Assembly: GCA_002402465.1 (NCBI GenBank) | Contig: DHFW01000014.1 | Location: forward strand, 1 to 29,164 | Length of the DNA stretch: 29,164 bases | DNA from: Bacteroidales bacterium UBA4814 | Lineage (GTDB): Bacteria > Bacteroidota > Bacteroidia > Bacteroidales > UBA7960 | Direction of reading: 5' to 3' | Part shown: positions 26,301-29,164 of the stretch, piece by piece | How the letters are laid out: each line of letters starts with the position of its first letter | Position numbering within the stretch: the first letter of the stretch is position 1 | Program-made: the position numbers and the translations under genes | The notes under the pieces: model-generated | Seen by the model: the letters and a program-made list of their open reading frames with translations, nothing else | The model's database searches: none | Told to the model about the DNA's origin: nothing

Positions 26301-27205
26301 TTGTTAAACTCCAGCAGCCAGAAGTCGGAAGCTGCATTGCGGGCCCTGTCAACCAGTCCGCCCACAGCATCGTAAGGAGGGGGAGTGGAAGGATTGGTGC
26401 AGGTTTCACTCTGCCAATTGAACCAAACCACCAGCGAACCGGGGGTGGCATAGCAGTGGTTGGCGGTAAGGAAAAACGGACGGCCATCGTGGGCGGTATT
26501 ATTTATCAGGGCTCCGGTGCACCAGGCGCTGCCGTTGCGAAGAATCATTCCCACCGAGCGGATCTGATCTTCCCATCCTTCTGATTCTGGGCAGGCCACA
26601 TTCAGGTTACACGATCCTGACCCGCCAAAAGCTTTCACATAAGTCAAAGGATCGCGGTAGGCATGGTTCACACTTTCAATTTTCAGCTCGCCCGGAAACG
26701 CCACCCCATTGGGCTCATAATATTCAATTATAATTTCATCACTCATAAAAAGGGTGGTGGCAAAATACATATCTTCCTGATTGTTGAGATCGGTAAAAGC
26801 GCCCTCAACTTGCGAGCGGTCGGTCTTGTATACATATAACTCTGCGCCCGGAGGCAGGATAAAACGATCGAAGGTCAGTGATAATGCATATGCACCGGGC
26901 GATTTGATACCCAGGCGCCAAACACGGTCGCCGTTTTCTGCAACGTACCACGAGCCGGCGTTTTTCAGATCCATATCCACCATAATGGGCTGGCCAAAAC
27001 GCCAGGGAATGTCTTTAATGGTATCAAAGATCATGTCTTCAGCCAGCAATGCAGCAGCATTTACAGGGGCCATGGTTTCAAAGCCAAGTTGCTGCCGCTC
27101 TTCAGGCCAGGAGAAACTGGGGGGAACACCTGGTTTGCTAACCTGTGCCTGCGAAACAAAACCAGTAAGCACAAAGACCAATAGTAAAACAGTAATTTTT
27201 CTCAT
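23387..27205 (-). CDS. Secreted trypsin-like serine protease with B-repeats and T9SS signal
   Basis: A 1272-aa exported protein. The signal peptide ends near residue 21. A trypsin-fold domain similar to lysyl endopeptidases spans about 195-435: TANHCY gives catalytic H250, ASDFWLLEF gives D294, and GGSSGSPIYD gives S378. Cysteines at 199, 205, 229 and 251 suggest disulphides. A Fn3-like segment (about 450-550) is followed by a MAM/cleaved-adhesin-like domain (about 555-715) and another Fn3 domain (721-810). Five divergent InlB-like B-repeats of about 70 aa (817-1177) come next. A type A sorting domain (1193-1272, LRIYPQPASGQLHIEW ... GLYLMRITSNGNAIMQKVMIQ) targets it to the type IX system. 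It is a probable extracellular, surface-bound protease. Lysine specificity is not proven. Confidence 0.93.
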   Translation of the reverse strand: MRKITVLLLVFVLTGFVSQAQVSKPGVPPSFSWPEERQQLGFETMAPVNAAALLAEDMIFDTIKDIPWRFGQPIMVDMDLKNAGSWYVAENGDRVWRLGIKSPGAYALSLTFDRFILPPGAELYVYKTDRSQVEGAFTDLNNQEDMYFATTLFMSDEIIIEYYEPNGVAFPGELKIESVNHAYRDPLTYVKAFGGSGSCNLNVACPESEGWEDQIRSVGMILRNGSAWCTGALINNTAHDGRPFFLTANHCYATPGSLVVWFNWQSETCTNPSTPPPYDAVGGLVDRARNAASDFWLLEFNNPIPEHVGPFFSGWNRALPNTIAETIIGIHHPSGDIKKFSYAEGGVTNSSYLGAPGSGTTHWRITWSGGTTTEGGSSGSPIYDAQHRIIGQLHGGYAACGNTAADYYGRLGVSWTGGGSTATRLSDWLDPLGTGAEAIDGYDPFGELVEDVTNLEANPLSPYAVELTYELNENQNPVLIAYNTEEAFGIPNGEYYLGQEIAGGGQVIYIGDAEVFLHEPLEVATTYYYTIWSRSETGKYSEGAQAQATTLCPVISELPLLEGFDAQEMPLCWAQEQVEGTLSWQIGAGNGTGNPEEAYEGDYNAYFKATTESQHGMSTRLITPVIDFGDYEMGELSFYLANAENEELQDVLHVYYRASAEEDWLLLATFDVDEPEWTLVTIELPTLGSAAQFAFEATAEGGHGVAIDQVSIAGYYDAAFPAPTDLTAAVNTEGVVTLGWTAPEVTPEHPDLNGYRVYRNGQLLAAVAGAGTLAFSDTGLEAGTYTYAVTATYQNPTGESLPSNEAEIEIEPAAIQYELTIQVSGNGTTNPVAGTYTYNEGTQVNVSANPAPGSYFVNWLEDGEVLSAEQVVVVTMNDDRSIMAVFALNEYEVELLSSPENVGVQTGAGTYQHGQTASIATSLPHGYTFIHWKENGNIFSTSPSFQAVVTQDRQFVAYYSVNQYEVTVAPDPDGGGQVSGGGVFDFGTEITVTAEVEEGYDFGGWRENGQLVSNELSYTFVVENDRDLVARFNIKTYLVSLQITPQGSGVVSGGGTFNHGATANVAAAIYAGYQFVAWEENGEVVSTNNPYSFTVTSSRSLVAVLESTAKTLVLAVDGLGTTYPPPGTYTYQLNANVSVAAVANPGWHFVRWEVDGETVTESNLQLTITDNISATAFFMESVSTNDLTEENGLRIYPQPASGQLHIEWSNLAGHAVIEMFNLSGQRMMLVEEHASNQGMLHTTLDVSQLQSGLYLMRITSNGNAIMQKVMIQ
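23675..24757 (-). repeat. Five tandem InlB-like B-repeats within the protease
   Basis: Residues 817-886, 890-961, 963-1033, 1037-1106 and 1110-1177 each follow one pattern: a starting strand (YELTIQVSG, YEVELLSS, YEVTVAPD, YLVSLQIT, LVLAVDG), then G-T-Y or G-G-x-F, then a W-x-E/V-(D/N)-G-E/N/Q turn (NWLEDGEVLS, HWKENGNIFS, GWRENGQLVS, AWEENGEVVS, RWEVDGETVT) and a closing strand. They are divergent in sequence, so this is an old duplication and not a DNA-level tandem repeat. Confidence 0.85.
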
Positions 27206-27278
27206 AACAGAAATTTTTCGTTTTTAAATTTTTGAAGGCTTTTTGAATAAATTGAAGCGTTAAACCGGTAAAAATAAA

Positions 27279-27304
27279 AAAAGCCGTTCAGACAAACGGC
27301 TTTT
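27279..27304 (-). terminator. Rho-independent terminator, AAAAGCCGTT / AACGGCTTTT
   Basis: A perfect 10-bp stem (27279-27288 with 27295-27304) and a 6-nt loop lie 19 bp past the stop of the small T9SS protein gene and 73 bp before the protease start. On the minus strand it is followed by a T-rich run, so it separates the two transcription units. The palindromic A/T-flanked form could work in both directions. Confidence 0.85.
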
Positions 27305-27323
27305 AAATTAGATTTTTTTTGAA

Positions 27324-28064
27324 CTACCTGTTTACAACCAGTTTTTTGGTTAAGACTACTTGTTCGTTTACCACAAACGAATAAAGGAAAATCCCATTGT
27401 TTAATGAACTGGTTTCAAGCCTCAGGCGGCTTCCTGAAGGATCAAGGGGGACCTCCATTACCACTGAGCCTGTCAGGTTTCTAACCACCAAACGGGCGCT
27501 GCGCACCTCGGGGGGCAGCTGGTAGTCGAAAACCGTAAAGTCGCGCGCGGGGTTGGGGCGTGGGTCGGCAATACGGGCCTGGCTTAACCTGGGGCCGGCA
27601 GCACTGGTGGCATCGGCGGTGTAGGTAACCGTTACGCTAACCGTTTCAAAGCTTTCGTTGCGGCTGAAAAATTCGTACTTCACAATGGTTGAACCCGTAT
27701 AACCCTCGGGAAAGTATTGTCCGTAAAAATCAAGGTCGGTGCTGGTAGCACCTGCATCAAGATTTAAACCACCGGTAGATTCGATAACGGACACAACGTA
27801 ACAAAAGTCTGCCCAGCAAAAAGTATTAAAAGTATTGGGCAACACTTCTTGCTCTATCTTTCTGGCCCAAATTTCAATGGCTTCTTCTCCTTCGTTATGT
27901 AAATATACCTGGGCTTTCAGGTAAGAAGCCGAAGGACTGCCATGAACCGTAAGGGTGGCGTTGGTAATGTCGTTGCCGTCGGCATCCTTTAATAAAAGGC
28001 CCTGGGAGAACCCTGAAAGAAAAATACCGGCAACCAGCGAAAAAGAAAGTAAAATATGTTTCAT
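27324..28064 (-). CDS. Small secreted protein with T9SS sorting domain
   Basis: A 246-aa protein. A signal peptide ends near residue 20 (LSGFSQ). Residues 21-150 form a beta-rich domain with KAQVYLHNEGEEAIEIWARKIEQEVL and FNTFCWADFCYVVS. The two cysteines (about 83 and 88) are close enough for a disulphide. I do not recognise this domain, but it looks like an Ig-like or soluble-binding beta-sandwich. The C-terminal 80 residues (ADPRPNPARDFTVFDY ... LNNGIFLYSFVVNEQVVLTKKLVV) are a T9SS type A sorting domain. It has its own promoter-like element upstream and a strong terminator downstream, so it is probably monocistronic. Confidence 0.85.
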   Translation of the reverse strand: MKHILLSFSLVAGIFLSGFSQGLLLKDADGNDITNATLTVHGSPSASYLKAQVYLHNEGEEAIEIWARKIEQEVLPNTFNTFCWADFCYVVSVIESTGGLNLDAGATSTDLDFYGQYFPEGYTGSTIVKYEFFSRNESFETVSVTVTYTADATSAAGPRLSQARIADPRPNPARDFTVFDYQLPPEVRSARLVVRNLTGSVVMEVPLDPSGSRLRLETSSLNNGIFLYSFVVNEQVVLTKKLVVNR

Positions 28065-28104
28065 AATATTAGCTTAACTCCCTAACAGTTTATTAATCAC
28101 GTTA

Positions 28105-28135
28105 CAAAAATAACATTAATACAGCCCTCGTGCAA
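28105..28135 (-). promoter_or_regulatory. -33/-7 promoter for the small T9SS protein gene
   Basis: On the minus strand, TTG (28135-28133) is followed by 20 bp and then TATTTTTG (28112-28105). This is an exact TAnnTTTG box with the spacing known for the Bacteroidota primary sigma factor, about 40 bp upstream of the ATG at 28064. It is the best complete promoter in the window. Confidence 0.6.
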
Positions 28136-28350
28136 GCGTATTTTCCGTTGTTTTTATCAAAAAACATACCGTAGAAAACACCTGATTTTTAAAAATCACT
28201 TAACAAGCTCAAAACCAGCATTTTGAAACAACCCAAAAGATTTCATAAAAAATCTAAAATACATTTATACATAACAATATGTGAGTAAAATGCCTCATTT
28301 GTGAAAAATCTGAGTATTTTCGAGCCCGTAAATAATTAATCCACAACTTT

Positions 28351-29163
28351 ATGAAGAGAACTTTTACCTTTTTGCTTCTTGCCATAGCTGTTTTGGGAGT
28401 ACAAGCCCAGCAGTATTTTATTCAGGAAAATTTTTCGGGCACCTGGCCTGCAAGCGGCTGGACGATAACTTCCCAAAGCGGAAACTGGTCGGCGGTGAAT
28501 ACGGCCAATGCCGGAGGTACCGCGCCCGAAGCACGCTTAAACTGGTCGCCGGCCTTTAATGGAGAAACTAGGTTGGTTACGCCTGCCATCAACCTCAGTG
28601 GGGAGGATGCTTCCATTTTGGTGTTTTCTTTCAAGCATATGGTTGATCATTACGGCAACAACTACCAGATCGGCGTATCGGTCCGCACAAAAGGTGGGCC
28701 CTGGACAAACCTTTGGGCACAAACAGTAGCTTCTTCCTTACCTGCACAAACCAAGACCATTGAAATCACCAATCCCGACCTGCTCAATAGCGACGAACTT
28801 CAGTTTTCATTTTTCTTCATTGGAAACAGCTACAATATTAATTATTGGTACATTGACGATGTGGCTCTTTTGACACCCACAAATTTTGACCTGGCATTAA
28901 CCAGCATTACCGTTCCTTCATATTTTGCAGGTGAAAAAGCGGTTACAGGAATAGTAACCGGAAATGGGTTGGAAGCTATCAACTCTTTTGACCTTAGCTG
29001 GCAAATTGACGACGGTGAAGTGCAAACACAAAACTTTTCTGACCTCAACATAGGATATAACCAGGTGTTCAATTTCTCAACCACTGAGTTGCTTAATAAC
29101 GTTCCGGGCAATTACACCCTCAAAGTTTTTGTTTCGAACCACTGTTATCCGACTAAATTCTGA
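28351..29163 (+). CDS. Secreted adhesin-like protein, truncated or frameshifted at window end
   Basis: A 270-aa frame starting with a signal peptide (FLLLAIAVLGVQAQ). Residues about 22-180 form a MAM/cleaved-adhesin-like domain (ENFSGTWPASGWTI, RLVTPAINLSGED, YWYIDDVAL). A CARDB-like beta domain follows from about 183 (DLALTSITVPSYFAGEKAV). That domain breaks off at NYTLKVFVSN, and the frame closes with an uncharacteristic HCYPTKF and a TGA at 29161-29163, one base before the end. Proteins of this type normally continue into more domains and a T9SS signal. I infer that the gene is incomplete here, through either the window edge or a late frameshift. A near-match to the -7 motif (TATTTTCG, 28315) lies upstream. 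Confidence 0.75.
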   Translation: MKRTFTFLLLAIAVLGVQAQQYFIQENFSGTWPASGWTITSQSGNWSAVNTANAGGTAPEARLNWSPAFNGETRLVTPAINLSGEDASILVFSFKHMVDHYGNNYQIGVSVRTKGGPWTNLWAQTVASSLPAQTKTIEITNPDLLNSDELQFSFFFIGNSYNINYWYIDDVALLTPTNFDLALTSITVPSYFAGEKAVTGIVTGNGLEAINSFDLSWQIDDGEVQTQNFSDLNIGYNQVFNFSTTELLNNVPGNYTLKVFVSNHCYPTKF

Positions 29164-29164
29164 T

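Overview
The window looks like chromosomal DNA of a member of the Bacteroidota, probably Bacteroidales-like. The evidence is a set of secreted proteins with type IX secretion (Por) C-terminal sorting domains, an IPExxxVDY-like protein (a Bacteroidota-restricted family), TAnnTTTG-type -7 promoter motifs, and A-rich leaders without strong Shine-Dalgarno sequences. The genus cannot be read from the sequence.

Left part (about 1-14200): an accessory or defence region. It opens with an AT-rich membrane-anchored unknown protein, a compact structured intergenic element, two small GIY-YIG-like proteins and a truncated ORF that resembles the start of an Mrr-like nuclease. Next comes a complete type I restriction-modification operon in the order hsdM, DUF3800 gene, hsdS, GHKL-type ATPase, STAS-like DUF4325 protein, single-pass membrane protein, hsdR. 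A UvrD-like helicase follows 31 bp downstream. Gene junctions are tight: 2 bp between hsdM and the DUF3800 gene, 4 bp after hsdS, an 11 bp overlap, 4 bp, then an ATGA overlap into hsdR. The only sizeable gap is 166 bp in front of hsdS. The three genes between hsdS and hsdR are the most interesting content. A GHKL ATPase plus a STAS-like partner resembles the parts of a SpoIIAB/SpoIIAA-type partner switch, joined here to a membrane protein and translationally coupled to the restriction subunit. Their function is not known to me. hsdM and hsdR are noticeably less AT-rich than hsdS and the cargo, which suggests a mosaic origin.

Right part (about 14588-29164): higher-GC, housekeeping and envelope genes. 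In order: an IPExxxVDY-like protein (+); a beta-helix T9SS cargo protein and mazG (-); a PagL-like lipid A deacylase (+); a COG3014-like lipoprotein and an LpoB-like lipoprotein forming an operon (-); an MFS exporter (+); a TrmJ-like RNA methyltransferase (-); a very small signal-peptide ORF (+); a large secreted trypsin-like protease with five B-repeat domains and a T9SS signal (-); another small T9SS cargo protein (-); and a secreted adhesin-like protein (+) whose frame stops one base before the window end.

No rRNA, tRNA, CRISPR array, integrase or complete insertion sequence was seen. Bases 1-78 hold nothing I can identify. Bases 28065-28350 are an AT-rich divergent promoter region.
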